DNA from: Strigamia acuminata
Lineage: Eukaryota > Arthropoda > Chilopoda > Geophilomorpha > Linotaeniidae
Reading direction: 5' to 3'
Length of the DNA: 64,000 bases
Assembly (NCBI GenBank): GCA_949358305.1
Contig: OX442316.1
Span: 3,782,001 to 3,846,000, forward strand
Shown: positions 9,903 through 21,546 of the stretch, piece by piece
How the letters are laid out: every line of letters starts with the position of its first letter
Position numbering within the stretch: the first letter of the stretch is position 1
Notes under the pieces: generated by a model
What the model was told of the DNA's origin: nothing
The model's input: only the letters and a program-made list of their open reading frames with translations
The model's database searches: none
Made by a program: the position numbers and the translations under genes

Positions 9903-11013
9903 TGTTCACACTTAAACCACTTTTGTAGAAAACCCACCATTTTTGTAGAAAACCTGTGTTCACACTACCACAGGTTTTCTAGAACTGAAAACAAGATGGC
10001 GAACTTTTGTACAACTCAAGTTGAAGAAAAGTTTTCTTAAACTTGACGTCACAACTGCAAAACACGCCCCCATTGTGTCATGTGACTGATCCTAGGAAAA
10101 TCCAAAAAATAAAATGGATGCCAATTAAACTTTTAAGGCAACTTTCGGCATTAAAATAAAGCACTTTCAACTGCATCAGAAAATTAATACAATACATCAA
10201 AAGATGGAGAATAAAACGACCTTTCTTTTAAAAAAAAGAACGTATTTTTAGCTCTAATGGTTCGTGAAATACGAACAGAAATGCGTTTTGGTCGTTTCGA
10301 TAGAGTGGAAATATATCGCGCACTTTCGTTTCGGCCCCAAAATTGTCTACTTTTAATGTGAAAAAAAAAATTAAAAAAACATGTCGGTTTACTGAACTGG
10401 CATCTCTCTTTTTTTAAAATAAAGTAGAAGTTTCTATCTTTAATAGATCATTAGCTACAAATAGAAATGCCATAAACTAAACTACAAATAGGCAAACAAT
10501 CTCGCATTCATTCATAGTTAGGAATGTAAAAACAGAAAGTTTTGTAAAACAATTGGCCCGTATTGTATAATAATCGTTCATAATTGTTCATAGAACATAC
10601 GATTATTATACAATGCTATACAATACGGGCCAATTGTTTTACAAAACTTTCTGTTTTTACATTCCTAACTATGAATGAATGCGAGATTGTTTGCCTGTTT
10701 GTATGGTTTTTGTCTTCTGCTTTTGTTCATAGAACATACGATTATTATACAATGCTATACAATACGGGCCAATTGTTTTACAAAACTTTCTGGGCCAATA
10801 TAACTAATTCCTTAATCCGCTCCTGCTAAAAACCATAAGAATAGAAACTCTTAATGAACCTAATACTTGATTTAAGTTAAATATTTTTTTACCAATTTTA
10901 CCAATCTGACACTTGTACAAAACTATCCTTAAATGTGAACTATTGATTTCGGTTTTGTAGAACTTAGACTTGTAGAAGATCAGAAGTTCTAGAAAAGTGG
11001 TTTAAGTGTGAAC
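9903..11013. mobile_element. 1.1-kb non-autonomous element with TTCACACTTAAACCAC ends
   Basis: Inverted ends TTCACACTTAAACCACTTTT, with repeated GTTTTCTAGAA / TTGTAGAAAAC subterminal motifs. The centre holds a long inverted repeat, described separately. No transposase seen. Confidence 0.65.
10486..10793. repeat. Long inverted repeat with extra direct copy
   Basis: The arm at 10486-10570 is mirrored nearly perfectly at 10617-10703 (CATTCATAGTTAGGAATGTA / TACATTCCTAACTATGAATG). Part of the right arm (GTTCATAGAACATACGATTA to GTTTTACAAAACTTTCTG) recurs in direct orientation at 10723-10790. Confidence 0.85.
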
Positions 11014-11888
11014 CACGCATTAGACTGCTTTAATAAATGTAACCAAGTTAAATGACCACATGAATGCTCCTAGTAATTCAAAATCGTAAATAAGAAATCA
11101 GATTTGGTGACAAATTATCATGAAATTACTTTATTTCAATAAATGTTTGTAGCATACATTTCTAAAGGATTTATAAATAGGTTCCACGTAATTTAAGTTG
11201 CTTGACATTCCATTTGATTGCTAACCAAAGTGTGGGAACCTGAAACGAATTCTAGGCCATCTCAAATGGAATCTTCTGTTTAAATTGTCAACAGATTCCG
11301 ATTCCTCAGCGAAACTACGAAATATTGAGTTATCGCATGAGAAAAATTAAATAATGTTTACAACTTACCATTCCCAATCAGATATATAAAGTTGCAATTG
11401 AATTATCATCAAAACGCACAAAAGTTTCTGGAATATGAAAAATAAAAAAATTATATAAATTGAACTGTAATTGTGATTCTGGTGTGTACTACACTAACCA
11501 TTAAGATATGCATGTTGCACTCGGTATTGAGTTGTTATGATCTTGAACTATGCTCAATTGTAATTGAATTATTTATAAGTGCAGCTTTGTTATTGGAATT
11601 TAGTTTAGAAGAAGTTTCCTGTTTGTCAAATTGTGACAACAGCTGTTCCATTTACAAAATAAGGAAAAATTGTCATGTGAATCATTTTTCGCACAAAAAT
11701 GATCAATTAAATGATTAACACAAATATTTATAAACACAAATATAAAACACAAAAATTAAAAAAAAATTTTTTTTTGGTTATTTCTTTTGATACTCAATTT
11801 GACATTGAACTTTAGATTTTATCACAAGTCAAGAGGTTTTTATCTGTTATTGTATTGATAAGAACAAATAAAAAAAAGCATTTTCAAA

Positions 11889-14800
11889 ATGGAGGTGATG
11901 CTAAGAACACAATCAGTGATTAATAATGTTTTAAAACCTATTTACAATAAGAAAGGTTTGGTAAATAATAGATACATCAATGTTGGAGTGAAAAGGTAAA
12001 CTTTATTTGTAAGTATTTATAAAAAAAAAATTGAATATTTTTATTTCTAATAGTGAAAAGGTTAAATATGTAAAGGAAACTGCTGATGTTGTAGTTATAG
12101 GAGGTGGTTGTGTGGGTGTGAGCACAGCCTATCATTTGTCCAAACGGGGAGTCAAGGATGTAGTTTTATTGGAGAAGTCAGAATTGACAGCTGGCTCAAC
12201 TTGGCATGCAGTAAGAAAAGTGAAATTTAATAAAGAACTGAGGAATAATGTTATTCTGTTTTTTTTTTTAGGCAGGATTGGTTACAATATACCACCCAGG
12301 GATTAATTTAAAAAATATTCATCATTATAGTATTGGGCTTTATTCTCAACTAGAAGCTGAAACGGGACAGGTAAAATGAAGACATGGAGCCCTTGTAGCA
12401 TACCATACTGCCTCGTATTAACGCCGGGTTCAAACAGGCGCTGGGACCCGTTTAAATGCCGGGCGGTCAGCGGCGATTTAAGGAATTGGCGTTGGCTCCG
12501 ACTAAGCGCCGGGTCCCCAAAATCACCAAATATTTCTGTGATTTTTTGGTTATGTGCTGGGCTCGAATAAATGCCGGGTTTAAAATCAGTGTCGGTGAGT
12601 CCGAGCAAAAATCTATTAAATGCCCCGGCGTTTATTTGAGGCAGTACGGGAAGTAGTTTGAGATTCTACTTAATAGTTTGAAATGGTAGAATGCCATTGG
12701 CTGCATAATGACCCACATAGTTCTATAAGAAAAACTGAAGGTATACTGTGTAAAGCCAATAGTTTTAGGCGTATATCTTTGTATATCCTCCACTACTGCA
12801 CTGTGTATATAAAATGTTAGGTAAAAATGACATGCAAATACAATCGAAACTTTTTATAACGAATTGCAAGGGACCCGAAAAATTGTTGCGTTATATTAGG
12901 TGCGTTTAATTTTAAATGGTTTTCCCCGTTTTCGCCGTTTTCCCACACCGGATGTAGACGCATTTGACGTCACATTTCGGAAATCGGTTTTCCTGAAAAC
13001 CGTTTTCATCGTTTTCAGAAAACGATAAAAAACAGTTTTTGAAAGCTATTTTAGAATTGAATGCACCTAATGAGAATTCATTATATCAAAATTTTTTCAC
13101 ATGCTGTTCTATGGCCAGCCAACCAAACCGGCCATTTTTAAGTATTCGTTATATCGCGATTTGTTATAAAGAGTTTCGACTGTATTATTGTACTAACGCT
13201 AGTCTATGAAGCTATTAACAGTGGTTAATGGAAATCAGAAAAAAACAGAAGTACATAACTGTAAACAGCTTAAACATTGGAATGTCAGTGTACATGCTCA
13301 GAGAATATTTACGAGAATATGATTTATGGACATTGACAGAATGTTGGATTCCATCGAACGGGTAGTATTCGTCTAGCCACAAGTGCAGTTCGTGTTGATG
13401 AAATTACTTATCAAATGCAGAGGCAAGGGTGGAATAAATCTCCACAATATGTTATCGGACCCGATAAAGTGAAAGAATTATGTCCTCTCGTAAATTGTGA
13501 TACTGTAAGTATTACTACAATATTACTGTATTTTACCGATTAAGAGTCGCCCTCGAATTGTAGCCGCGGCTGAGACACCCAGAATACCGTATTTTTGCAA
13601 AAGTACGGTATTGTTTTCGTATTTAACCTCACGAACGATGAACGTGATGTTCAGACTTTGTTTTGTAACAAACGAAAAACTGAAATTGTAATTGCTGGCA
13701 AAAATGGCAGTTTCGAATTAGTGCCGCGGCTCTTAATCGATAAGATACGGTGTATCTTTTTTTTTGGGATTTTTCAAGATTTAAATTTTACCACTACAGA
13801 TCTTAGCAGGATTATACACTCCCACAGATGGTCATATTGATCCTTATTCTTTAACACAAGCATTAGCAATTGGGGCTCGAGCTTACGGCGCTCAAATTAT
13901 AATGCCTGCACCGGTAGTTGGTCTTAATCAGCGCAGTGATGGTAAATGGAATGTTGAAACATCGCAAGGAACAATTACTGCCACTCATGTTGTAAATGCT
14001 GCTGGTAATTAATCTGAAATTGGAAAAGAGTTAAGAAATGTAAACAATTTAAACAAAATAGGATTTTGGGCTAGAGAAGTTGGTCAATTAACGGGCTTAG
14101 AATTACCTTTAGTTCCTGTTCATCATCAATATGTAGTAACATCAGAAATACCAGATGTCATGAAAGTTAAGGTAAAAATTTATACTACCGCCTTGTTTAA
14201 ACGCCCGGGTTCATTAAGACGCCGGGCCCGTTTTAGCGCTGGGCAGTCATCGGCGATCTACGGAATGGATGCCGGCCCCGATTTCGTGCAGGGTCCCCAA
14301 AAATCGCCGATTTTTTGCGAAAAAATTGTTATTTTTGCAGAAAAATCTCCTTTTTTGCGAAAAATCTCCTTTTTTGCGAAAAATCTCCTTTTTTGCGAAA
14401 AATCGCCGATTTTTTGGTTATACGCCGGGCCCGAATAAACGCCGAGATTCAAATTGGCGCTGGGAGGGGGGAGGGGGGGTCAGCTCATAAAAATTATTAA
14501 ACGCCCGGGCGTTTAAACGAGGCGGTACGGTATGTTATTTAGCTTGATAAACCAGAGTAATTTTGAATTGCTTTAATTTCAGCGGGAAATGCCAGTTCTG
14601 CGGCATTTGGATGGATCTTTTTATTTGAGGCAAGAAAGAGGGGGACTTTTAGTTGGCCCGTACGAATCTGATGTGACTATGAAGTTATGTGAGGACTGGG
14701 TTAATGACGGTGTACCTCCTGGTAATTATAATTGATAGCATTGCTATTCAGACGGCTGGACTGGGAACAAATTTAGTACCGAGAAATATGGATAGGTCGG

Positions 14801-17800
14801 GCCACGGAAAAAAAATTTGCAATGTCACGGGTTATTAGGAAATTTCCAGTATTCTGCCAGGCTAGTCCAGCCCTGACTATTAATTAATATATACAGTAAG
14901 GCATTGGAGACAAAAGTTTTAATAAATTAATTCTTTCTTCCACAAAAGGATTTGGGAAAGAGCTTTTTCAACCAGATATTGATAGATTGACTCCACATTT
15001 GAATACTGCTATGGAGTTGGTTCCGTGTTTTCAAAATGCTAGCATTAAAAATATTATTTCTGGACCTATTACATACTCCCCAGATTTACTTCCAATGGTG
15101 GGACCATATCAAGGGTTGCACAATTATTGGACGTCAGTTGGATTTGGGTAATAGAGATTAAAAGTAGAGCTTTCGTTTATATAAATGTTATGTTTGATGT
15201 AATTTCAAGATATGGGATAATTCAAAGTGGAGGAATAGGAAAATATCTAAGTGATTGGATTGTTGATGGTGAACCACCCTTTGATTTGATAGAGGTGGAT
15301 CCCAATAGATATGGGAAATGGACAACTAAGTATGATACAAAAACAAACTATTAAGGAGTTTCATAAATGACACGCTGAAGTGATTATCACGTGACGTATG
15401 AGACCAACCACATGAATAATCACTTCAACGTTTCAGTGCTTATTTATAATTGTCTGAAAAGGAGTTTTTAGTGCTGAAGAGTGTTGAAAAGAGAGTCGGT
15501 TGTAAATATTAAAAAAATAAAAATAATTAATTAATTTAATTTTAAAAAAATAAATAAATAAATAATGAAAATAAAAATCATGTAACATACGGAATAATCA
15601 CTCGGACCTGGTGTGGGTCCTCAACAATGCAGTGATTGTGATTAGGGTTTCGGTACCGGGAAACCGGGGTACCGATTTCCCCGGAATCCCGGTGAAAAAT
15701 CACGGTACCGGGAACCGGGAATTTTCAAAATAACCGGTTCCGTTAAAACGTCATTTTCGTCATTGAAACATTACAACTCATAATGTTTCAATGATGAAAA
15801 TGGCTATGTTTACTATAAAAAATGGCTAAAATTGGCATTTTTTACGAAAAACGGCTATTTTTAGCCATTTTTTGTCGCGTGATTTTAATTCCCGGGAGTA
15901 CCGATTTCCCGGGGATCCCGGCCATTTTGGTACCGGAAACCAGGAATTGGAAAAGGGCGGGAAAACCGAAACCCTAATTGTGATTATCGGAACAATTACT
16001 TCAGCGTGTCATTTAAGAAACCCCTTATTGTCAATTCTTCACTAATATTTTTTTACTGTAGGAAATATACTTTTTATAAAGCCAGAGAGTCATATGGTAT
16101 GAACAATGCTGTCGGTTATCCGAAGGAAGAAAGATTTGCTGGTAGACCGACTAAGCGAATCGATAACATATATAACACATTAATTTCTAGAGGAGCTCAG
16201 ATGTCCTTCCAGGCTGGTAGAAATTTAGTTTAAATTGGAAATTGCTGTATAGTTTTTAATCTTATACTATGTTGAAACAATAGGATGGGAGAAACCAGCT
16301 TGGTTTGCTTTAAAGGGCGATGAGACCGGTTATAAGCCAAGTTTTCGTCGAACAAATTGGTTCCAGCCAATGATCCGCGAATGTCGATCGGTTTTAAACG
16401 GCGTTGGAATTATTGACTTGACCGCTTTTGGAAAGTTTGCGGTGTCTGGAAAAGACAGTCGTCAATTTCTTAATGCAGTTCTTGCAAACAATATCCCCAA
16501 GGTTTTTTTTATACACTGGGTACATTCGAAAATGCTTGTTTTTTAACTACATAAAGTTGATTTTAATGACATTAATGGCGCGCTTAAACTTACAAACAAT
16601 AAATTAAAACCATAGGCCTTTTGAGTTTAGATCCAATGATCATCGCAAAAAAATTTCAAAAATGCAATATCACATTCGCATTCGCTACAAAGATTTATTG
16701 CACAGGCCTAGAAGTTAGATCGAGACGACCCTCGACAAAACAGTTCAAATACGTTGTTTAAAATGCTGTTTAGTCTAAATGACTTTTCGAATGTGCCCAG
16801 TGAACTACCTAGCACAGAGGTCGGCAACCTGCAGCTCTTTCGATGTCAAGATGCGGCTCTCCAGTTCCATGCGCAAATATTAATAATTATATTATTTTAT
16901 TTTCAAAACTCATAAAAAATATTATACTGCAAAAAAAAATCAAATTTATATACCTAATCCTAATCAAATATCATAATTTTGAAACAAAAATGTTAGTGGC
17001 TTTTTAAAAACTGGGAAATTTTGTAAATTGTAACTTTTGGCTCTTCCGTCTCAAAAGGTTGCCGACCCCTGACCTAGCATGAAATCTTCATAATTATTTA
17101 TCAAATAGGTTGGACAAACCAATGTGTCGCATATGATTACTCCAAAAGGCAAAGTCTATGGCGAACTAACTGTTACGTGCGTTGAGCCGGATTTATTTTT
17201 TTGTATTACCGGTGCCGGGTCAGAGTTGCATGATTTGAGGTATTAAGGTTACAATTTTAATGTGGTTTAGGTGTACATTGTTGCTATTTCTAGGTGGTTA
17301 GAAGAAAAACTAAAGCTTTTTAAAGGTCAGGTGAAGATAAATAATGTGACAGAAGATATTGCTTGCCTGAGTATTGCTGGGCCTAAAAGTAGATTGCTGC
17401 TTAGTAAAGTTACTGAAGCAGATGTGAGTGATCAGAGCTTTCCATTTTTATCAATGAGGACTATTAAAATAGGAAATGTGGAAACACAAGCAATTCGAAT
17501 TTCCTACACAGGTAATTCAATACAGAATTTTATCCAAAGTAGAATACAGTAGAACCTCGATTATCCGAACTAATTGGAGACATGGGTGTTCATGAAACTG
17601 GATTGTTCGGATAATCGGACATTAGATTTATGCATGAAAATAAAGTCATTAAAATATAGTTAGAAAGCATTAAAACTGACCAAAAATAGATAAAAATTGT
17701 CAAAAAACATTAAAAACCGATTAAAAAACTGATAAAAATGAGTGAAAAATCTATAAAAAATCGCTTGAGTGGTGTTCGGATAACCAAAGTTCATATATGG

Positions 17801-19296
17801 TATTTTACCGATTAGAAGTCGCCCTCGAATAGTAGTCGGGGCTGAGACACCAAGAATACCATATTTTTGCAAAAGTACGATATTGTTTCTGTATTTAACC
17901 TCACGAACGATGAGCAGCGTCTCTTAATCGATAAAATACGGTAACCGGGGTTCCGATAATCAAGGTTCTACTGTAGGGTGCCGAAACATGTTACACTTGT
18001 GATATGCCAGTGGTTATAAGACAGTATTGTAATAAATCTAATTTAAAAAATGTTTCTATTTGTAAGGTGAATTGGGCTGGGAGTTGTATCATAAACGTAG
18101 CGAGACCAAACACTTGTACGATATACTAACTAAGAATGGAGAGGACTACAAAATTGCAGACTTTGGACTCTACGCATTAAATTCTTTACGGTTGGAAAAA
18201 GGATTCAGAAGTTGGGGATCAGATGTAAATATCAAGACATTATGTAACATGAAAACGCAAAATTAAAAATTTTTTTCGCTTTATTTAGATGAGTGTGGAC
18301 ATCAATCCATTTGAAGCGGGTTTGGGAATGTTTATCAAAATGAAAAAGGTTTTATTTATGCACAGAAAAGTTGATTTGTTTATTAATTTGTGATAATTTG
18401 ATACAACAGCCCACCAACTTCATTGGAAAGGAAGCGTTATTAAACATTAAACAGCAGGGATTGACACGTAAACTGGTGTCGCTTGTAGTTGAATCAACCG
18501 AGGTGGATCCTGAAGGAAATGAAACGATTTGGTTTGGAAATAGGGTACGATGTGCTTAATATTATTGTGGCTTTCGACTTGTTATGCAAAAATACTACTA
18601 AAACGCCGCCTTCAAGATGACAGACAGGGAAAATAGTGTTAAAATAAACAGTGTGGAAATAAATATTTTTTGGGGGATTGTTAACTACAAATGGGGGGTC
18701 ATATAAGTAAAAATAGTGTGTGAATAATTGGTGTGCAAGTAAATAGATTTGGGGGATTTTTCAATTAATTTGGGGGTGTCAATAATTGATCTCAATTTTT
18801 ACCGGGAAATCTGGATAGGTCGGGCCACGGAAACAAATTTATACCGGGAAATCTGGATAGGTCGGGCCACGGAAACAAATTTATACCGGGAAATCTGGAT
18901 AGGTCGGGCCACGGAAACAAATTTATACCGGGAAATCTGGATAGGTCGGGTCACGGGAACAAATTTTTACCGGGAAATCTGGATAGGTTGGGCCACGGGA
19001 AATGAAAAAAGTTTCACAATGTCATAGGCCACTGGGAAATTCCCGGCATCCCACCGGGCCAGTCTAGCACTAATGACCTCTTCTTTTAATAGAAAATTTT
19101 TTTGTAGGTTGTTGGGTATACAACATCAGGTTCTTATAGCAGCCAATTGAAAAAAGGTATTGCCTTGGCTTACATACCAATTTTCCTAGCCAATAACCAA
19201 ATGGAAGTCGAAGTGGAATTACTCGGTAAATTATGTAGAGCGACAGTTTTAGTTGATGCGCCGTTTTTAACTCAGCCAGTTCGAGAAAAGAAGTGA
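11889..19296 (+). CDS. DMGDH: Dimethylglycine dehydrogenase, mitochondrial, 17 exons
   Basis: Mitochondrial flavoenzyme that demethylates dimethylglycine to sarcosine in choline breakdown, passing one-carbon units to tetrahydrofolate. Exons: 11889-11995, 12054-12210, 12272-12370, 13340-13504, 13800-14004, 14062-14171, 14583-14721, 14949-15147, 15210-15329, 16062-16216, 16284-16501, 17109-17239, 17294-17511, 18067-18224, 18289-18348, 18410-18544, 19108-19296; 854 aa, near the usual 866. A basic leader of about 40 aa precedes the FAD motif [27 protein letters not shown] carries the His that binds FAD covalently. Family blocks: [63 protein letters not shown], then the folate-binding GcvT-like half ([39 protein letters not shown]). 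DMGDH is favoured over sarcosine dehydrogenase by [10 protein letters not shown] and the C-terminal half. Poly(A) signal near 19353. Most large introns hold MITEs. Confidence 0.95.
12406..12646. mobile_element. MITE with TACTGCCTCG ends, DMGDH intron 3
   Basis: Ends TACTGCCTCG and GAGGCAGTA, with internal AACGCCGGG / TAAATGCCGGG repeats. Same family as 14186-14527. Confidence 0.75.
12839..13184. mobile_element. MITE with TACARTCGAAAC ends, interrupted by another
   Basis: Left TACAATCGAAACTTTTTATA and right mirror (TATAAAGAGTTTCGACTGTA). It is split by a second element at 12896-13070 with TTAGGTGCGTTTAATTTTAA ends. Related CGTTATAACGAA sequence recurs at 8.99, 25.5 and 52.65 kb. Confidence 0.7.
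12896..13070. mobile_element. MITE with TTAGGTGCGTTTAATT ends, nested
   Basis: Left TTAGGTGCGTTTAATTTTAA and right AATTGAATGCACCTAA; interior rich in GAAAACGGTTTTC-like palindromes. A related left end (TTAGGCGCGTTCAAT) is at 43.89 kb. Confidence 0.65.
13526..13751. mobile_element. MITE with CGATTAAGAG ends, DMGDH intron 4
   Basis: Ends ACTGTATTTTACCGATTAAG and CTTAATCGATAAGATACGGT; contains CTGAGACACCCAGAATACCG and TATTTAACCTCACGAACGAT, as in the copies at 7.4 kb and 17.8 kb. Confidence 0.75.
14186..14527. mobile_element. MITE with TACCGCCTTG ends, DMGDH intron 6
   Basis: Ends TACCGCCTTGTTTAAACGCC and CGTTTAAACGAGGCGGTA. Internal tandem copies of CTCCTTTTTTGCGAAAAAT. Second copy of the 12406-12646 family. 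Confidence 0.8.
14746..14876. mobile_element. GGCTGGACTGGGAAC repeat copy, DMGDH intron 7
   Basis: Starts GGCTGGACTGGGAACAAATT, contains GGATAGGTCGGGCCACGGAA, and ends with an imperfect mirror (GGCTAGTCCAGCCCTGACT). Other copies are at 18.8, 20.6 and 28.4 kb. Confidence 0.65.
15354..16025. mobile_element. MITE with AGGAGTTTC ends, host of a nested element
   Basis: Left AGGAGTTTCATAAATGACAC and right GTGTCATTTAAGAAACCCCT, flanked by TA on both sides. It sits 24 bp after the exon 9 donor of DMGDH and is interrupted by a hAT-like element. Confidence 0.8.
15643..15976. mobile_element. hAT-like MITE, nested, with ATTGTGAT duplication
   Basis: Ends TAGGGTTTCGGTACCGGG and CCGAAACCCTA, flanked by perfect 8-bp ATTGTGAT at 15635-15642 and 15977-15984. 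GC-rich subterminal CCGGGAACCGG / GGTACCG repeats and an AT-rich centre. Confidence 0.9.
16514..16802. mobile_element. MITE with CACTGGG ends, DMGDH intron 11
   Basis: Left CACTGGGTACATTCGAAAAT and right TTTTCGAATGTGCCCAGTG. No clear target duplication. Confidence 0.65.
16815..17071. mobile_element. hAT MITE with ACCTAGCA duplication
   Basis: Ends CAGAGGTCGGCAACC and GGTTGCCGACCCCTG, typical hAT termini, with perfect 8-bp ACCTAGCA at 16807-16814 and 17072-17079. Arms extend through GCAGCTCTTTCGATGTCAAG and GGCTCTTCCGTCTC. A shorter copy lies at 21026-21170. Confidence 0.92.
17547..17973. mobile_element. pogo/Tigger-like MITE, DMGDH intron 13
   Basis: Ends CAGTAGAACCTCGATTATCC and GATAATCAAGGTTCTACTG, flanked by TA, as in pogo-group Tc1/mariner elements. 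A second MITE (about 17797-17944, GGTATTTTACCGATTAGAAG ends) is nested inside. Confidence 0.85.
18796..19075. repeat. 42-bp tandem repeat within a GGCTGGACTGGGA-type element
   Basis: Five units of 42 bp containing CCGGGAAATCTGGATAGGTC and GGGCCACGG, followed by the element's right end (GGGCCAGTCTAGCAC). It lies in DMGDH intron 16. The repeated open frame is a repeat artefact. Confidence 0.85.
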
Positions 19297-20572
19297 TTTA
19301 AGAATGAAGAGAACTAATTTAAATAATACTGTTATTTTTTTATGATTATTTAAATAAAAAAAAATGTTGTTTTTGTCTTTAACTATTTGGCGACTTTAAC
19401 CTGATTTAAATTTTTTTGGATTTGTGTTTAAAGAGTGAGACTAGATTCAAAAATAACGGACAAAATTTTTGTTTTTCTTTATTATTTTTTCAAACAAATC
19501 CTAGACATCTATTTGATATAATTGACCATTTTAAAAACAAATACAATGCACAAGGCTTAAAGAGAGATACTGAATATAAAAAACATAAAGTTTAATACTT
19601 TGAGTTATTGAATTTTTTAAGGAAGATGAAACCTCATTTGAGAAATGAATGGCAGATTTCACTTTGATTAAATCTTTAATGTATTTATTAAAGAGAAAAA
19701 TTGTATAATTTAACAATCGATTAAATGTTATGTTTTTAAAATGTTTGCAGTATCCCAGTTTACTAACAGTCAATTGATAAAATCTAATCTCGTACAATTT
19801 TAAAACGCTAGATAATGATTAGTTTCTCAGATTAATCATTATAGACAGCTTTAACCTTCACTTTATAGGTAATAATAAGGCATTATGTATATTCGCACAG
19901 AGAAATTTGATATGCATAGCCAGTGAAATGTAACAATTTTTTGGATTAATACTTTTAAAACTTTAATAATTTAAATATGAATTTTGATAAAGAATTTGAA
20001 GTCACAATTTTAAGCGCTGAGTTTGTTACCAAGTTGATGCAAGCAATTATTGAATAATATAGGGCTAATTATTTCATATCTTCTTAGTAATCTGGTTGGA
20101 AAAGAAATTAATTCAAAATTAATACATTTTCATTCAGTTTTGCTTCTTGCTCGACTGCGGTTATGTTTTCTAGCAATTTCATACGGTTTGTCACACAACA
20201 AAGCTGTACCACACAATGAGGCCTTGTAGTAGCTGTTTGGCAGTCAAACTGCCAAATAATAAACGCAACGAGTGTCTTTTAACAGCTAAGCGCAACATGA
20301 AATTAGAACGAAGTGTGCAGTTTACCTGATTTCATGTCCACCCCACAAAGTCGAAAACGAAAGCGGAATTATTGGAACAAATACCATGCAAAGCTAGCAG
20401 TAGCCACATGTAGATTTTTGATACAAAAACACAACACAGGTATTATGGTATGTAGTTTTAGGACCATCGACAAAGGCATTGTCCCCCATTTTGAACATAA
20501 TTTTATACTAACTATGCTATTATTATTTGTAGGGGCTCCGCAAGATGATATACTCCAGAAGTAAAAGTGCAA

Positions 20573-20690
20573 GCAGGGCTGGACTGGGAACAAATTTAGT
20601 ACCGGGAAATCTGGACAGGTCAGGCCACAACAAAAGGCATTATGGACCACTGGGAAATTCCCGGTATCCCGCTGGGCCAGTCTAGCACTG
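20573..20690. mobile_element. GGCTGGACTGGGAAC repeat copy
   Basis: GGGCTGGACTGGGAACAAAT to CTGGGCCAGTCTAGCACT; same family as 14.75, 18.8 and 28.4 kb. Confidence 0.65.
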
Positions 20691-21025
20691 AGTGCAAGTA
20701 ACAGAGTTAAAAAGTAAAAATCTAATACAAAAGTTTAGGGACGGTAAAAACCATTGAGAAGTGCAAAATCTACAATAAGTGGGTCACTGTGGCTCCACAT
20801 AAAATTTTTAAAGCTCTGCAGTCAAAAACGTTTGAGAGGATAGAATTTATAATTCTGTAGAGCACATGGGGCTTGCAGTTTACGGTATGACTGGAGTTCG
20901 TCATCAGGGCAAACCTATGGGCAGGTTCTCCTAATATTGGACACACGCTTACGTAAATAACAAGACACCCAGGGGCCCATAGCTATTCATGCCCTGCCAA
21001 TAGATATCAGCGGATCGTCATAGCG

Positions 21026-21170
21026 CAGGAGTCGGCAACCTTTTGAGACGGAAGAGCCAAAAATTACAATTTACAAAATTTCCCAGTTGTTAAAGAGCCA
21101 CTACAATATTAAATTAGGTCCCATACAGCCGCATCTTGACATCGAAAGAGCCGCAGGTTGCCGACCCCTG
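21026..21170. mobile_element. hAT MITE, second copy
   Basis: Ends CAGGAGTCGGCAACC and GGTTGCCGACCCCTG; flanks TCATAGCG (21018-21025) and TCATAACG (21171-21178) match 7 of 8. Inverted relative to the copy at 16.8 kb. Confidence 0.88.
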
Positions 21171-21546
21171 TCATAACGTAATAGATTATACAGTAGTTAC
21201 AGAAACGGTAACAATCTATGCATGGTTATTACTACATGCATTGCACTATTGGTACTTGGGATGCAGGTATATAAATTTCAAAATTACACGGAAACCATAT
21301 CAGAGGTATAAGGATAGTAAAACTAAGAGCTATTCAAAATGAAGGACTTGTTTCTACATGACATGCATAACAAGCATTTTGATGTCTTCAACAAGCAAGG
21401 CCTCTTCCACCCAAAGAGATTTTTAAGTATGCATGGATACGGACAATGTGCCAAGCAAATATAACCCGTATATATAAAGAAAATTCTTTCTTACTCGTTT
21501 ACATTTCCTGCTTACAACTAATAATTAGTTTACTGCTGACATTTGC

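Larger units (their letters stand above)
8422..11888. other. Intergenic, mostly decayed DNA elements
   Basis: Contains a truncated hAT-like copy (8865-8954), an element with ATACTTCCAG ends (9514-9885), and a 1.1-kb element with a large internal hairpin (9903-11013). 11014-11888 shows no feature apart from AT-rich sequence and the start of DMGDH. Confidence 0.5.
19297..21546. other. Intergenic between convergent DMGDH and Fife-like gene
   Basis: The two genes end towards each other here. 19.4-20.3 kb is AT-rich with nothing recognisable. It then holds a GGCTGGACTGGGA element (20573-20690) and a hAT MITE (21026-21170). No convincing exon. Confidence 0.5.

Noticed and set aside
12303-12656. 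ORFs on both strands in DMGDH intron 3
   Set aside because: They lie over a MITE with GCCGGG repeats; no family similarity.
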